DNA of 64,000 nucleotides from DATBFU01 sp035498405 (GCA_035498405.1 DATKAE010000062.1:18888-82887); one strand, 5' to 3'. Numbered from the stretch's first letter, positions 37,304 to 46,063 are shown. Numbers and translations: made by a program. The notes: generated from the sequence alone by a model not told the origin.

Positions 37304-38413
37304 ATGAGAAAGGCGCTGGCACTCGCCCTGCCCTTGGCCGCCCTGGCGCTTTTCTTCTCCGCCTGCCATCCCACACAAGTGATCGTGGCGCGCCTGGTCA
37401 CGCCCACACCCGGAGCGGCGCGGCCCGCCCCCGCTGCTGCCGCTCCCGCCCCGCCGCCAACTCGGCCCTCGGAAAAAGCCACCGCCGCGCCGGCCGCCGC
37501 CGCCACACAGCCGCCCACACCGACTCCGACGCCCACGCGCGTCGTGACGACCCCCGTTTCGAGGCCGGCGCTCGCCGCGACCCCGACCCGGCCCCCGGTT
37601 CCCGCCCCCACCGCGGTGCCGCCGCCAACCGCGCCTCCGCCGGCGCCCGCCGCCGCCGTTTCGGCGCCGACGGCGACCCGACCGCCGGCCGCTCCACCGA
37701 CCGCCGCTCCACCACCCCCGACGCGGCCCCCGGCTCCGCCGACGTCGGTGCCGGTGCCTCCGACCCGTCCGCCTGCACCTTCGCCCGCGGCCGCTCCACC
37801 GCCAACGGCAGCACCCGCGGGGCGGGCTGCTCCGGCCGCGGCGGCCGCCGCGCCCCCGCCGACCGCGACGCTTGCGCCTCCGACGCGGATCCCCGCTACA
37901 GCCGTTCCTCCCACGCGGCCCGCGCCTCCGCCGACGGAGACGCCTCTACCGACACGCATTCCTCCAACGAGGCCGGCTCCGCCCACCGCCGCCCCGGCGC
38001 TGGTGCCCCCGACGGCTGCTCCGGCGGCTGCTGCCCCGCCGCCCACGGCTAGACCCGTTCTCGTCGCTCCGACGGCAACGCCGAGGAGGCCCGTCGTGAT
38101 CTACGGCGAGCGAATCCCGCCGACCCCAAACAAGAAGGAAGCCGCAGCGCTCACGAAGACGGCCAAGGTCGTCTCGAGCACACCGACCTACACGCAGACG
38201 CCGACCCCGACACCGACGGCGACACCGACGCCGAGCGAGACCGCCACACCCGAGCGGCCGACACCTCCGCCGCCTCCGACACTGACGCCCCGTCCGATCC
38301 GCCGGGCTCGACCCGCGGCCGAGCCGACGAGCGGGCCGGCGACGCCGACCCACAAGCCGGGCGTCTACTACGAGGAGAACACGCCCACGCCGGTTCCGAC
38401 ACCGCGAGGCTGA
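37304..38413 (+). CDS. Low-complexity Pro/Ala/Thr-rich lipoprotein
   Basis: A 369-residue protein with a lipoprotein signal (lipobox FFSAC, Cys21). From about residue 33 to the end it is almost entirely Pro, Ala, Thr, Val and Arg, with endless TPT, PPTRP, APPPT and TAAP units and no recognisable folded domain. A short less-repetitive patch (about 260-300: VVIYGERIPPTPNKKEAAALTKTAKVV) interrupts it. Probably an extended stalk or wall-spanning tether. Codon use matches its neighbours. The frame is credible because it has a signal peptide and starts and ends cleanly between genes. Confidence 0.65.
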   Translation: MRKALALALPLAALALFFSACHPTQVIVARLVTPTPGAARPAPAAAAPAPPPTRPSEKATAAPAAAATQPPTPTPTPTRVVTTPVSRPALAATPTRPPVPAPTAVPPPTAPPPAPAAAVSAPTATRPPAAPPTAAPPPPTRPPAPPTSVPVPPTRPPAPSPAAAPPPTAAPAGRAAPAAAAAAPPPTATLAPPTRIPATAVPPTRPAPPPTETPLPTRIPPTRPAPPTAAPALVPPTAAPAAAAPPPTARPVLVAPTATPRRPVVIYGERIPPTPNKKEAAALTKTAKVVSSTPTYTQTPTPTPTATPTPSETATPERPTPPPPPTLTPRPIRRARPAAEPTSGPATPTHKPGVYYEENTPTPVPTPRG

Positions 38414-38419
38414 CGTCCC

Positions 38420-39067
38420 GTGTCCGGGGGGACGTCCGGACTCGTCCGTCATTTTCGAGAGGCGTTTCGGAGCACTCCGGCAGACGCTCTGCGCGACTGG
38501 TTCCGCGCCCAGGAGGAGCTTCGAGATCGGGGCGCGGAGGACACCGCCCGCGCCCTGGCGGACGAGCTCTGGGAGATGCTGCCGCACCTCCGCTTCGACT
38601 CGGCGCAAGCCCGGGCTCGCTTCTTCCACAACGCGGCCGTCTTCTTCGGAAGCCCGGGCCCCGCGGCCGACCTCGGGCGCGCGCGTCTCGCCTTCCGGGA
38701 GACGCTCGATCATTTTTCCGCCCATGCGGACGACGGCTGGCGCGCCCGGGCGCTTCACAACCTGGGTACGGCGATCACGAATCTCGGAGCGTCTCCCGAG
38801 GAGCTCCGCGAGGCGACCGGCTACTTCGAAGAGGCTCTAGAGTGGCGCACCGCCGAGCGGGAGATCGCCCGAGCCGTCACGCTGCACCACCTGGGCCTGG
38901 CGCTTCGGCGGCTGGCCGAGCTCGATCTGTCCGAAGCGCCCGTTCTTCTCGAGCGGAGCGCCGAGGCCTTCCGCGAGGCGATCGAGATCCGCAAGCGCCA
39001 TGGCCTCGAGGAGGGCCTCGCGGCATCGCGGCGGGAGCTTCAGGAGACCCTCGCGCGATCCGCTTAG
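38420..39067 (+). CDS. Helical repeat (TPR-like) protein, 215 residues
   Basis: The GTG start lies 6 bases after the lipoprotein stop, with no obvious ribosome-binding site, so translation is probably coupled. The product is helical with TPR-like units (ALHNLGTAITNLGASPEELREATGYFEEAL and TLHHLGLALRRLAELDLSEAPVLLERSAEAFREA). No signal peptide. Not recognised as a named protein; similar repeat proteins occur next to surface or signalling genes. Confidence 0.6.
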   Translation: MSGGTSGLVRHFREAFRSTPADALRDWFRAQEELRDRGAEDTARALADELWEMLPHLRFDSAQARARFFHNAAVFFGSPGPAADLGRARLAFRETLDHFSAHADDGWRARALHNLGTAITNLGASPEELREATGYFEEALEWRTAEREIARAVTLHHLGLALRRLAELDLSEAPVLLERSAEAFREAIEIRKRHGLEEGLAASRRELQETLARSA

Positions 39068-39223
39068 TCAGCCCTCTTCGTCCACCAGAGGATCGTGGCG
39101 GCACACCTGTTCCGGAGATCAGGTCTCTTCCCCGGCGGGTGGGACAGTTACCGCGAGGCCGCCCGACTCCTAGAATCCGCGGCGATTCGGTGCGCGGTTT
39201 TTTGCGGGAAGAGGAGGTCAACG

Positions 39224-41752
39224 ATGAGCGGCACGTCCTGTCGAGCTCGACGACTGATCTGGCTTCTGGCGGCCGGCGCCATCCTGGCGCGACCGGCCGG
39301 CTCGAGCCCGCCCGTCGCCGTCACGACACCGGGAGACGCGCCGCACGGGAGGAACGAAGCTGCCCTGCCGGCTTTCTTCATCGCCAACACCGGCCAGGCC
39401 GATCCGCACGTGCTCTTCGAGAGCTCGGGGCCGGGCGGAAGCATCTTCTTCCTGTCCTGCGAAATCGTCGTCGTCGTGACGCACGCGGATTCGACGTCGG
39501 AGCGCAAGCCGAAGAGCGCCGCCCGGTTCGACGTGACCGGCAAGGCGGATCGAACCGCCTCCTCCCGATCGGTCACGGTTCGGCGGCTGCGATTTGACGG
39601 AGCGAGCCCCGATGTTCGCCTGGAGGGCCTGCGTCGCCTGCCGGGTGTCGCCAACGTCTTTCACGGCTCCGATCCCAGCCGTTGGAGGACTCGCCTGCCG
39701 ATCTACGCCGGGATCGTCTACCGGAACCTCTATCCGGGAATCGACCTGGAGCTCGCGCCCGAAGGCCAGGAGATCCGAGGCAACTTCCGCGTCGCTCCCG
39801 GCGCGGATCCGTCGCGCGTCGGATGGCACTGGAGCGACGGTTCCGCCGTCTCCGCTTCCCCTTCGGAAGGGATCTCTCTGGCTTCCACTTCGCGCTCCAA
39901 GCCCGCGGCGGCGCTCGCGGCTGGTCCTTCCTTCTACTCGACCTACTACGGGGGCAGCGGTGTGGACATCGCCTATGCGCTCGCCGTGGATGCCGACGGC
40001 GCGGCCTACCTGACCGGTTCGACCCTGTCGAGCGACTTGCCCACGGAGGGGCCGATCGACGGCACCTGCGGCACGGATGGCCTTTGCGACGCAGGGATCG
40101 CCACGGACGCCTTCGTCGCCAAGCTCGACCCGAACCAATCGGGCGCGGCGTCGCTCATCTACGCGACCTACCTCGGCGGAAGCGGCAACGACGTCGGTGT
40201 GGGAATCGCGGTCGACGCCTCGAAGAACGCCTACGTTGCCGGCATCGCTCGCGCGGGCTTTCCGACCACGGGCAATGCCTACCAGCAGACTTTCGGATCG
40301 GCCACGGGAGTCGGCGCCGACGCCTTTCTCTCGAAGCTCGCCCCCGACGGCGCCTCCCTCCTCTACTCGACCTACTTGGGCGGATCCGACGGCGACGGGG
40401 CCTGGGGAGTCGCGGCGGACTATTCGGGCAACGCCTGGCTGACCGGCGAGACCTTCTCCAGCAACTTCCCCACGACTCCCGGTGCCTACGACACCTCGTG
40501 CGGGAGCGACGGAAGCTGCGATGCAACCGGCGATGCCTACGTCGCCCGGCTCGACACGACTCAGTCGGGAGCCGCCTCGCTCATCTTGGCGACGTTTCTG
40601 GGCGGCAGCGCCGAGGACCAGGGGTTCGGCATCGCCCTCGGGGCAGGAAACACCATCTACTTGACCGGCCGGACCGCCTCGACGGACTTCCCGCATCCCG
40701 GCGCTTTCCAGGCCTCGAACGCCGGAGGCAGTTACGACGGGTTCGTCGCAAAGCTCTCGGCGGACGGTGCGAGTCTGCTCTACGCGACGTACGTTGGAGG
40801 AGACGGCTACGACGACGCCTACACGATTTCCGTCGACGGATCGGGAAGGGCCTGGTTCGTGGGGACGACCGGCTCCGGCACGCTTCCGACCACGGCGAAT
40901 GCCTTTCAGGGCTCCTTCGGTGGAGTCTTCGATGCCTACTTCGCCCAGATCGACCCCGCCGTCGCCGGCGCGGGATCACTGCTCTACGCGACCTATCTCG
41001 GCGGCTCGGGCGACGACGAAGGGTACGGCCTCGCGCGGGATGCCTCGGGGACCGCCTACCTGACCGGGTTCACCGCCTCGACGGACTTCCCCGTCGCGGG
41101 CTGTCCGCCCCGTAGCGCCAACGCCGGCGGCTACGACGCGTTCCTGTCACGCCTCAATCCCTCGCTTTCGGGAGCGGCTTCCCTGGTTTCCTCCGGCTAC
41201 TTCGGAGGCGGCGGCACGGACGCCGGATACGGGCTCGCCCGAGATGCGGCCGGAAACATTCTCTTCGCCGGGCAAACGTCCTCGCTCGACCTTCCGACGG
41301 CGAACGCTTACGCCGGAAGTCTTGCCGCCGGCTCGACCGATGCCTTCCTCACGCGGCTCGCGGCTCGGGATTGCTCCGCCGTGAGCTTCTACACGCTCAC
41401 GCCCTGCCGCGTCGTCGACACGCGGCGGATGACGGGACCCTTGGGCGGCCCGCCGCTCTCGGGAGGAACCGACCGGGTCTTCGTTCTCGCCGGGCAGTGC
41501 GAAATCCCGGACACCGCGAAGTCCGTCTCGCTGAACATCACCGTGACCGGTCCGACGGCGGCCGGCGACCTGCGCCTCTATCCTGCCGGAACGCCTCGTC
41601 CGCTGACCTCGACGATCAACTACCAAATGGGGCAGACGCGCGCCAACAACGGCGTCCCGGCGCTCGGCGATGCGGGCGACCTCGCCGTGCGGTGCGACCA
41701 GGCTTCGGGGACAGTGCACCTGATCATCGACGTGAACGGGTACTTCCAGTAG
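39224..41752 (+). CDS. Secreted SBBP-repeat beta-propeller protein with GYF-type C-terminal domain
   Basis: An 842-residue exported protein; GAGGAGG lies 6 bases before the ATG. After a signal peptide (LIWLLAAGAILARPAG) comes an N-terminal beta-rich domain often found before SBBP repeats (FFIANTGQADPHV to YPGIDLELAPEGQEIRGNF). Then follow seven SBBP repeats of the type (Y/F)ATYLGGSGDDxGYGxAxDxxGxAYLTGxTxSxDFP, the number needed for one seven-bladed propeller. The last 121 residues are a separate domain starting PCRVVDTR and ending HLIIDVNGYFQ, shared with four other proteins in this window. Probably on the cell surface or secreted. Ligand unknown. Confidence 0.85.
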   Translation: MSGTSCRARRLIWLLAAGAILARPAGSSPPVAVTTPGDAPHGRNEAALPAFFIANTGQADPHVLFESSGPGGSIFFLSCEIVVVVTHADSTSERKPKSAARFDVTGKADRTASSRSVTVRRLRFDGASPDVRLEGLRRLPGVANVFHGSDPSRWRTRLPIYAGIVYRNLYPGIDLELAPEGQEIRGNFRVAPGADPSRVGWHWSDGSAVSASPSEGISLASTSRSKPAAALAAGPSFYSTYYGGSGVDIAYALAVDADGAAYLTGSTLSSDLPTEGPIDGTCGTDGLCDAGIATDAFVAKLDPNQSGAASLIYATYLGGSGNDVGVGIAVDASKNAYVAGIARAGFPTTGNAYQQTFGSATGVGADAFLSKLAPDGASLLYSTYLGGSDGDGAWGVAADYSGNAWLTGETFSSNFPTTPGAYDTSCGSDGSCDATGDAYVARLDTTQSGAASLILATFLGGSAEDQGFGIALGAGNTIYLTGRTASTDFPHPGAFQASNAGGSYDGFVAKLSADGASLLYATYVGGDGYDDAYTISVDGSGRAWFVGTTGSGTLPTTANAFQGSFGGVFDAYFAQIDPAVAGAGSLLYATYLGGSGDDEGYGLARDASGTAYLTGFTASTDFPVAGCPPRSANAGGYDAFLSRLNPSLSGAASLVSSGYFGGGGTDAGYGLARDAAGNILFAGQTSSLDLPTANAYAGSLAAGSTDAFLTRLAARDCSAVSFYTLTPCRVVDTRRMTGPLGGPPLSGGTDRVFVLAGQCEIPDTAKSVSLNITVTGPTAAGDLRLYPAGTPRPLTSTINYQMGQTRANNGVPALGDAGDLAVRCDQASGTVHLIIDVNGYFQ
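41384..41749 (+). other. Shared C-terminal GYF-type domain, copy 1
   Basis: About 121 codons at the end of the SBBP protein. Marks: TPCRVVDTR, GGPPLSGG, GQCEIP, SLNITVTGPTAAGDLRLYPAG, NYQMGQTRANN, RCDQASGTVHLI and DVNGYFQ. Three Cys (PCR, GQC, RCDQ) are common to all five copies. Related repeats, with DTR, GVP, LNVT, GQT and DVxGY, are known from many secreted actinobacterial proteins, from memory. Confidence 0.85.
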
Positions 41753-41802
41753 GAGAGTTCTTTCGACCCCCCGGTGACAGGCTGACCGGCACCGGAAAGC
41801 TT

Positions 41803-44070
41803 TTGGGCAAGGGACAGCGGCTCGCCTCTCCTCTTGCCCCGCGAATCGCGCGGCGAGCGGCGGTAGCGCTCTTCGGAGTGGTCTTGCCCGGTCTTGCTCC
41901 CGCTCAGATTCTCACGGAGTACACGATCCCCACGGCCAACGGCCCTCGGGGGATCGTCGCCGGACCCGACGGCGCGCTCTGGTTCACCGAAGGAGTTGGC
42001 AACCGGATCGCCCGCATCACGGCCGCAGGAGTCATCACCGAGTTCGCGATCCCCACCAGCGACAGCGACCCTTACGGCATCACGTCAGGCCCCGACGGCG
42101 CCCTCTGGTTCACCGAGCAGCAGGGCAACAGGATCGGCCGGATCACCACCACGGGCACCATCACCGAGTTCGCGATTCCCACGGCGGACAGCTACCCTCA
42201 CGGCATCACGTCAGGCCCCGACGGCGCCCTCTGGTTCACGGAGTTCTCTAGTAGCAAGATCGGCCGGATCAGCACCGCGGGGGTTGTTACGGAGTTCGCT
42301 TTGCTCACGAGCCTTGGCCCCTACGGGATCGTGGCCGGCTTGGACGGCGCCCTCTGGTTCACCCAGCCAGGATGCTGCAACGGCCGGTACGGCGGCTACA
42401 TCGGCAAGATCACGACGGCAGGGACTGTCACGTTCGAGTCCCAGACGCTCGGCCAGCCCGCGGAGATCTCGGCCGGCCCCGATGGCGCCCTCTGGTTCAC
42501 CGAGAACACCTACACAGTTTACGGGGCCTTTGGCAAGATCGGCAGGATCACGACGGCAGGGATTCTCACGAACGAGTTCGCGATTCCCACGGCCTACAGC
42601 GACCCTTACGGCATCACGTCGGGCCCAGACGGCGCCCTTTGGTTCACCGAGGTAGGGAGCAACCAGATCGGCCGGATCACCACCGCTGGAGCCATCACCG
42701 AGTTCCCGATCCCCACGGCGGGCAGCCAACCTCCCGGCATTACGTCAGGCCCAGACGGCGCCCTCTGGTTCACCGAGACCGATGGCAACAAGATCGGCCG
42801 GATCACGATCGCTGGGGTCATCACCGAGTTCCCTTTCCCGCCGGCCTATCTTCGAGGAATCACTGCCGGATCCGATGGGGCCCTCTGGTTCGCCGAAGCC
42901 AGCGGCAACAGGATCGGCCGGATCACCACCGCGGGAGTCATCACCGAGTTCACGATCCCCACGGAAGGTGGCTTTCCGCAAGGCATCGCGGCCGGACCCG
43001 ACAACGCACTGTGGTTCACAGAGACCGACGGCAACAAAATCGGCCGGATTACCACCGCTGGAGTCATCACCGAGTTTCCGATCCCCTCGGTCGGCAGTTT
43101 CCCTTTCGCGATCGCGGCCGGATCCGATGGGGCCCTCTGGTTCACAGAGCATGGCGGCAACAAGATCGGCCGGATCACAACCGCGGGAGTCCTCACCGAG
43201 TTCGCTATCCCCACGGCCGATAGCTGGCCTTACAGCATTGCGGCCGGACCCGACGGCGCCCTCTGGTTCACGGAGTCCCTAGTGAACAAGATCGGCCGGA
43301 TCACCACCGCGGGAGTCATCACCGAGCTCGCTATCCCCACAGCCTATAGTTTCCCTCTAGGCATCGCGGCCGGGCCTGACGGTGCCCTCTGGTTCACAGA
43401 GAGCGGCGGCAACGCGGTCGGCCGGATTACGACCGTGGGGGTTGTGACCAACGAGTTCGCGATCCCCACCGCCAACAGCTCGACGCAAGCCATCGCGGCC
43501 GGACCCGACAACGCACTGTGGTTCACAGAGACCGACGGCAACAAAATCGGCAGGATCACCACCGCTGGAGTCATCACCGAGTTCGCTATCCCCACGGCCG
43601 GCAGCTCGCCTCAAGGCATCGCCGCCGGACCCGACGGCGCCCTCTGGTTCGCAGAGTGGTCTGGCAACAAGATCGGCCGGATCACGACGCCCTTCCCGAC
43701 CAGCTACTACACCGTGATGCCCTGCCGCGTCATCGACACCCGCGGTGGTACGGCTCCGATCACGAGTCCACCGCTCTCCGGCGGAGCGGTCAGCGTCTTC
43801 GTGCTCACGGGTTATTGCGGCGTGCCGTCGGGTGCGAAGGCCGTCTCGCTCAACGTGACGATCACTCAGCCCACCGCTGCTGGCGACTTGCGCCTCTACC
43901 CGGCCGGCTCCTCTCCACCACTCGCCTCCTCGATCAACTATCGTCTCGGCCAGACACGGGCCAACAATTCGATCGTTGCCCTCGGAGCATCTGGCGACCT
44001 CGCCGGGCGTTGCGATCAGGCCTCGGGGACCGTGCATCTGATCATCGACGTGAACGGGTACTTCCAGTGA
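41803..44070 (+). CDS. Secreted 14-repeat Vgb-like beta-propeller with GYF-type C-terminal domain
   Basis: A 755-residue protein beginning at TTG 41803, chosen because a clean signal peptide follows (RRAAVALFGVVLPGLAPAQ) and a GGAAAG lies just upstream; the open frame extends further back without support. There are 14 repeats of about 42 residues with the core GPDGALWFTExxxNKIGRITTAG(V)ITEF. Fourteen fits two seven-bladed propellers of the virginiamycin B lyase/NHL type. The lyase catalytic residues were not confirmed, so enzyme activity is not claimed. The C-terminus (from about 43701) is the shared domain ending DVNGYFQ. Confidence 0.82.
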   Translation: MGKGQRLASPLAPRIARRAAVALFGVVLPGLAPAQILTEYTIPTANGPRGIVAGPDGALWFTEGVGNRIARITAAGVITEFAIPTSDSDPYGITSGPDGALWFTEQQGNRIGRITTTGTITEFAIPTADSYPHGITSGPDGALWFTEFSSSKIGRISTAGVVTEFALLTSLGPYGIVAGLDGALWFTQPGCCNGRYGGYIGKITTAGTVTFESQTLGQPAEISAGPDGALWFTENTYTVYGAFGKIGRITTAGILTNEFAIPTAYSDPYGITSGPDGALWFTEVGSNQIGRITTAGAITEFPIPTAGSQPPGITSGPDGALWFTETDGNKIGRITIAGVITEFPFPPAYLRGITAGSDGALWFAEASGNRIGRITTAGVITEFTIPTEGGFPQGIAAGPDNALWFTETDGNKIGRITTAGVITEFPIPSVGSFPFAIAAGSDGALWFTEHGGNKIGRITTAGVLTEFAIPTADSWPYSIAAGPDGALWFTESLVNKIGRITTAGVITELAIPTAYSFPLGIAAGPDGALWFTESGGNAVGRITTVGVVTNEFAIPTANSSTQAIAAGPDNALWFTETDGNKIGRITTAGVITEFAIPTAGSSPQGIAAGPDGALWFAEWSGNKIGRITTPFPTSYYTVMPCRVIDTRGGTAPITSPPLSGGAVSVFVLTGYCGVPSGAKAVSLNVTITQPTAAGDLRLYPAGSSPPLASSINYRLGQTRANNSIVALGASGDLAGRCDQASGTVHLIIDVNGYFQ
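41918..43690 (+). repeat. In-frame tandem DNA repeats, about 126-bp period
   Basis: Each unit encodes one propeller repeat. Adjacent units are nearly identical in places; for example the block CACGTCAGGCCCCGACGGCG recurs at 42081 and 42207, exactly 126 bases apart. Some units are 120-138 bases long because of loop insertions. The high DNA identity suggests recent expansion or gene conversion. Confidence 0.85.
43701..44067 (+). other. Shared C-terminal GYF-type domain, copy 2
   Basis: Begins SYYTVMPCRVIDTR and ends HLIIDVNGYFQ. Its last 30 bases match the end of copy 1 almost exactly at the DNA level, though the two genes encode different propellers. Confidence 0.85.
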
Positions 44071-44079
44071 CGAGAGCGC

Positions 44080-44997
44080 TCAGAAGAACCTCTCCAGCCG
44101 GAATCTCCCCTTGGCCGCGACGAGCGGTTTCCAGAGGTCGCCCGTCTTTCGCAGGCGCGCCGGCACGTTCTCGATCCGGAAGTCCTCGATCTCGATGCCG
44201 CGCTCGATCTCCTTCCAGGTCACGGGCGTCGAGACGGTGGCCCGCGGGGTCGGGCGCACGGAGTAGATCGAGGCAAGGGTCTGGCCCCACGCATTCTGGT
44301 TGTAGTCGACGAGCACGGTGCTCCTCGGTCGCTTCGCCACGCGGTACTCGGTCGTTAGGAGCTTTGGATGACGCGCCTCAACGAGGGTCGCGAAGCCCTT
44401 CGCGAATTCCCAGACCTCCTTTTGCGTGGGGCCGCGCACGATGGGGACGTAGAGATGGATGCCCCGGGAACCGGTCGTCTTGGCGTGGGCCGGCATGCGG
44501 AGCTCCTCGAACGCCTCTCGCAACGCGAGCGCCGCCTCGCGCACGGTCGCGAAGGAGGCGCCCGGCACGGGATCGAGGTCGAAGTGGACGTAGTCGGGGC
44601 GGTCCAGGTCGTCGCAGCGCGCATACCACTGATTCAAATCGATGCACCCGAGGTTGACCACCCAGAGGAGCGACGCCAAGTCCTGGACCATCGGGAAGCG
44701 AATGACCTTCCCCGAGGAATGCTCCACGGCGCAGATCTCGATCCAGTCGGGCCGCGGCGAGGGCGCCTGTTTCATGAAGAAGAACTTGCCCGATGCCCCG
44801 TGCGGGTACCGCTTCATGACCATGGCGCGGTCCTTCAAGTGCGGGAGCAGATGGGGCGACACCTCGGTGTAGTAGCGCAGCAGGTCTCCCTTGGTCACTC
44901 CAAGCTCCGGCCAGAAGACCTTGCGCAGATTCGTCAGCCGGACGATCCTTCCGGCCACGCCGACCTCGACCGTCTCCGCGCTTTGGGGGATGGCCAT
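44080..44997 (-). CDS. LigD-type primase-polymerase domain protein, stand-alone
   Basis: A 305-residue archaeo-eukaryotic-primase-fold polymerase as found in bacterial LigD, used in non-homologous end joining. Typical motifs: VTKGDLLRYYTEVSPHLLPHL, MKRYPHGASGKFFFMKQAP, the metal-binding pair D140/D142 in HFDLDP, and TTGSRGIHLYVP. No ligase or nuclease domain is fused and no ku gene is in the window. It could work with partners elsewhere or act alone in repair or gap filling. Convergent with the propeller gene (9 bases) and divergent from arsR. Confidence 0.9.
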   Translation of the reverse strand: MAIPQSAETVEVGVAGRIVRLTNLRKVFWPELGVTKGDLLRYYTEVSPHLLPHLKDRAMVMKRYPHGASGKFFFMKQAPSPRPDWIEICAVEHSSGKVIRFPMVQDLASLLWVVNLGCIDLNQWYARCDDLDRPDYVHFDLDPVPGASFATVREAALALREAFEELRMPAHAKTTGSRGIHLYVPIVRGPTQKEVWEFAKGFATLVEARHPKLLTTEYRVAKRPRSTVLVDYNQNAWGQTLASIYSVRPTPRATVSTPVTWKEIERGIEIEDFRIENVPARLRKTGDLWKPLVAAKGRFRLERFF

Positions 44998-45016
44998 CGG
45001 GAGGCAAGCATAGGGC

Positions 45017-45045
45017 TTGACAGGTATTCCGGGGAGCGATATTAG
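45017..45045 (+). promoter_or_regulatory. Promoter of the ArsR-family gene
   Basis: TTGACA (45017-45022), a 17-base spacer and TATTAG (45040-45045): a near-consensus promoter. Transcription should begin about 45051-45053, at or just before the ATG at 45054, so the mRNA would be leaderless. Confidence 0.75.
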
Positions 45046-45064
45046 TTAACCATATGGTTAACTA
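45043..45064 (+). promoter_or_regulatory. Perfect 22-bp palindrome over the arsR start codon (candidate operator)
   Basis: TAGTTAAC at 45043-45050, CATATG in the centre, and GTTAACTA at 45057-45064: every base pairs. It covers the end of the -10 box, the expected transcription start and the ATG, in an AT-rich island within GC-rich DNA. Best explained as an autorepression site. Confidence 0.75.
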
Positions 45065-45470
45065 TTCGGCGGCCCTGGACACGACCTTCTCGGCCCTGGC
45101 CGATCCGACGCGCCGCGCGATCCTCGCGCAGCTCGCAGAATTCCCCGAGGCGTCGGTCTCCGACCTCGCCCGCCCCTTCGCGATGTCGCTGCCCGCCATC
45201 TCCAAGCACGTCCGAGTGCTCGAGGGAGCGGGCCTCCTCTCCCGCCGAAAGCAAGGCCGCGTACACCACTGCCGCCTGGTCGGGGCGCCGCTCGAGTCCG
45301 CCAACCGTTGGATCGACCGGTATCGCCGCTTCTGGGGGCAGAAGCTCGACGCCCTGGAGCATTACCTGAGCGAGTCGGAAGTGCAGGAGGGAAAGACCGC
45401 ATCTTCGCCCCAGCGCAAGTCCCGCCGGCCCTCCCGATCACGCGGATCCACGCGCCGCCGAAGACGCTAG
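45054..45470 (+). CDS. ArsR-family winged-helix repressor
   Basis: A 138-residue regulator. The winged helix spans about residues 5-95: FSALADPTRRAILAQLAEF, then SVSDLARPFAMSLPAISKHVRVLEGAGLL as the recognition helix and wing. No metal-binding Cys motif (ELCVCDL) is present, so it is not a metal sensor; it resembles the subgroup often paired with stress or SRPBCC/lipocalin-like genes. The C-terminal 25 residues are Arg/Ser-rich and probably disordered. ATG 45054 lies inside the palindrome. The next gene encodes a small secreted protein and may be co-transcribed. Confidence 0.9.
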   Translation: MVNYSAALDTTFSALADPTRRAILAQLAEFPEASVSDLARPFAMSLPAISKHVRVLEGAGLLSRRKQGRVHHCRLVGAPLESANRWIDRYRRFWGQKLDALEHYLSESEVQEGKTASSPQRKSRRPSRSRGSTRRRRR

Positions 45471-45517
45471 CCGATCGGCAGACCCTCACCCAGGCAATCT
45501 TCAACAGGAGGAACGAC

Positions 45518-46021
45518 ATGAACGCTCTTCGAAACATCGTCACGGCGCTCCTGGCGCTCGTCCTCACCGTCGGGGCCGGCGCGGACACACCGTCTTCGAA
45601 CGCGGCCTGGGAAAAGATGAAGTCTCTCGTCGGAGACTGGGAAGGCACCGCGGAGGGGCATCCGGCAAGGGTCAGCTACAAGCTCGTCTCGAGCGGCACG
45701 GCACTCGCGGAAAGTCTCTCGACGCCCGACGGCGGCGAGATGCTGACGATCTACCACCCGGACGGCTCGCGCCTCGTCATGACCCACTACTGTACGGAAA
45801 ACAACCAGCCCCGGATGCGGGCCACGGGCCTCTCGTCCGACGGGAAGCGAATCGTCTTCAACTTCGTCGACGTGACGAACGTTTCGGGGCCCGACGCCCC
45901 GCACATGGTCGGGTTGGTCGTCCTCTTTCTGGACGCCGACCACATGACGCAGCAGTGGACGCACCAGGAAGCCCCCGGGAAGACTCACACGAGCGACTTC
46001 CAGTTCACGCGCAAGAAGTAG
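45518..46021 (+). CDS. Small secreted protein, DUF1579/lipocalin-like
   Basis: A 167-residue exported protein with signal peptide NIVTALLALVLTVGAGADT; the ribosome-binding site is AGGAGG 6 bases before ATG 45518. The mature part has MKSLVGDWEGTAEGHPARVSYKLVSSGTALAESL and LTIYHPDGSRLVMTHYC, a small beta-barrel pattern like DUF1579 or THAP4-type lipocalin folds. It follows arsR after 47 bases on the same strand and is a likely regulon member. The ligand is unknown. Confidence 0.75.
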   Translation: MNALRNIVTALLALVLTVGAGADTPSSNAAWEKMKSLVGDWEGTAEGHPARVSYKLVSSGTALAESLSTPDGGEMLTIYHPDGSRLVMTHYCTENNQPRMRATGLSSDGKRIVFNFVDVTNVSGPDAPHMVGLVVLFLDADHMTQQWTHQEAPGKTHTSDFQFTRKK

Positions 46022-46063
46022 CCGCGGCCCTCCTCGACGGGCCGCCAAGCGGCCCCGCTGACG

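Noticed and set aside
41918..43690. Regularly spaced repeats resembling a CRISPR array
   Set aside because: The period is about 126 bases, fully in frame, and encodes beta-propeller blades; there are no unique spacers and no cas genes.
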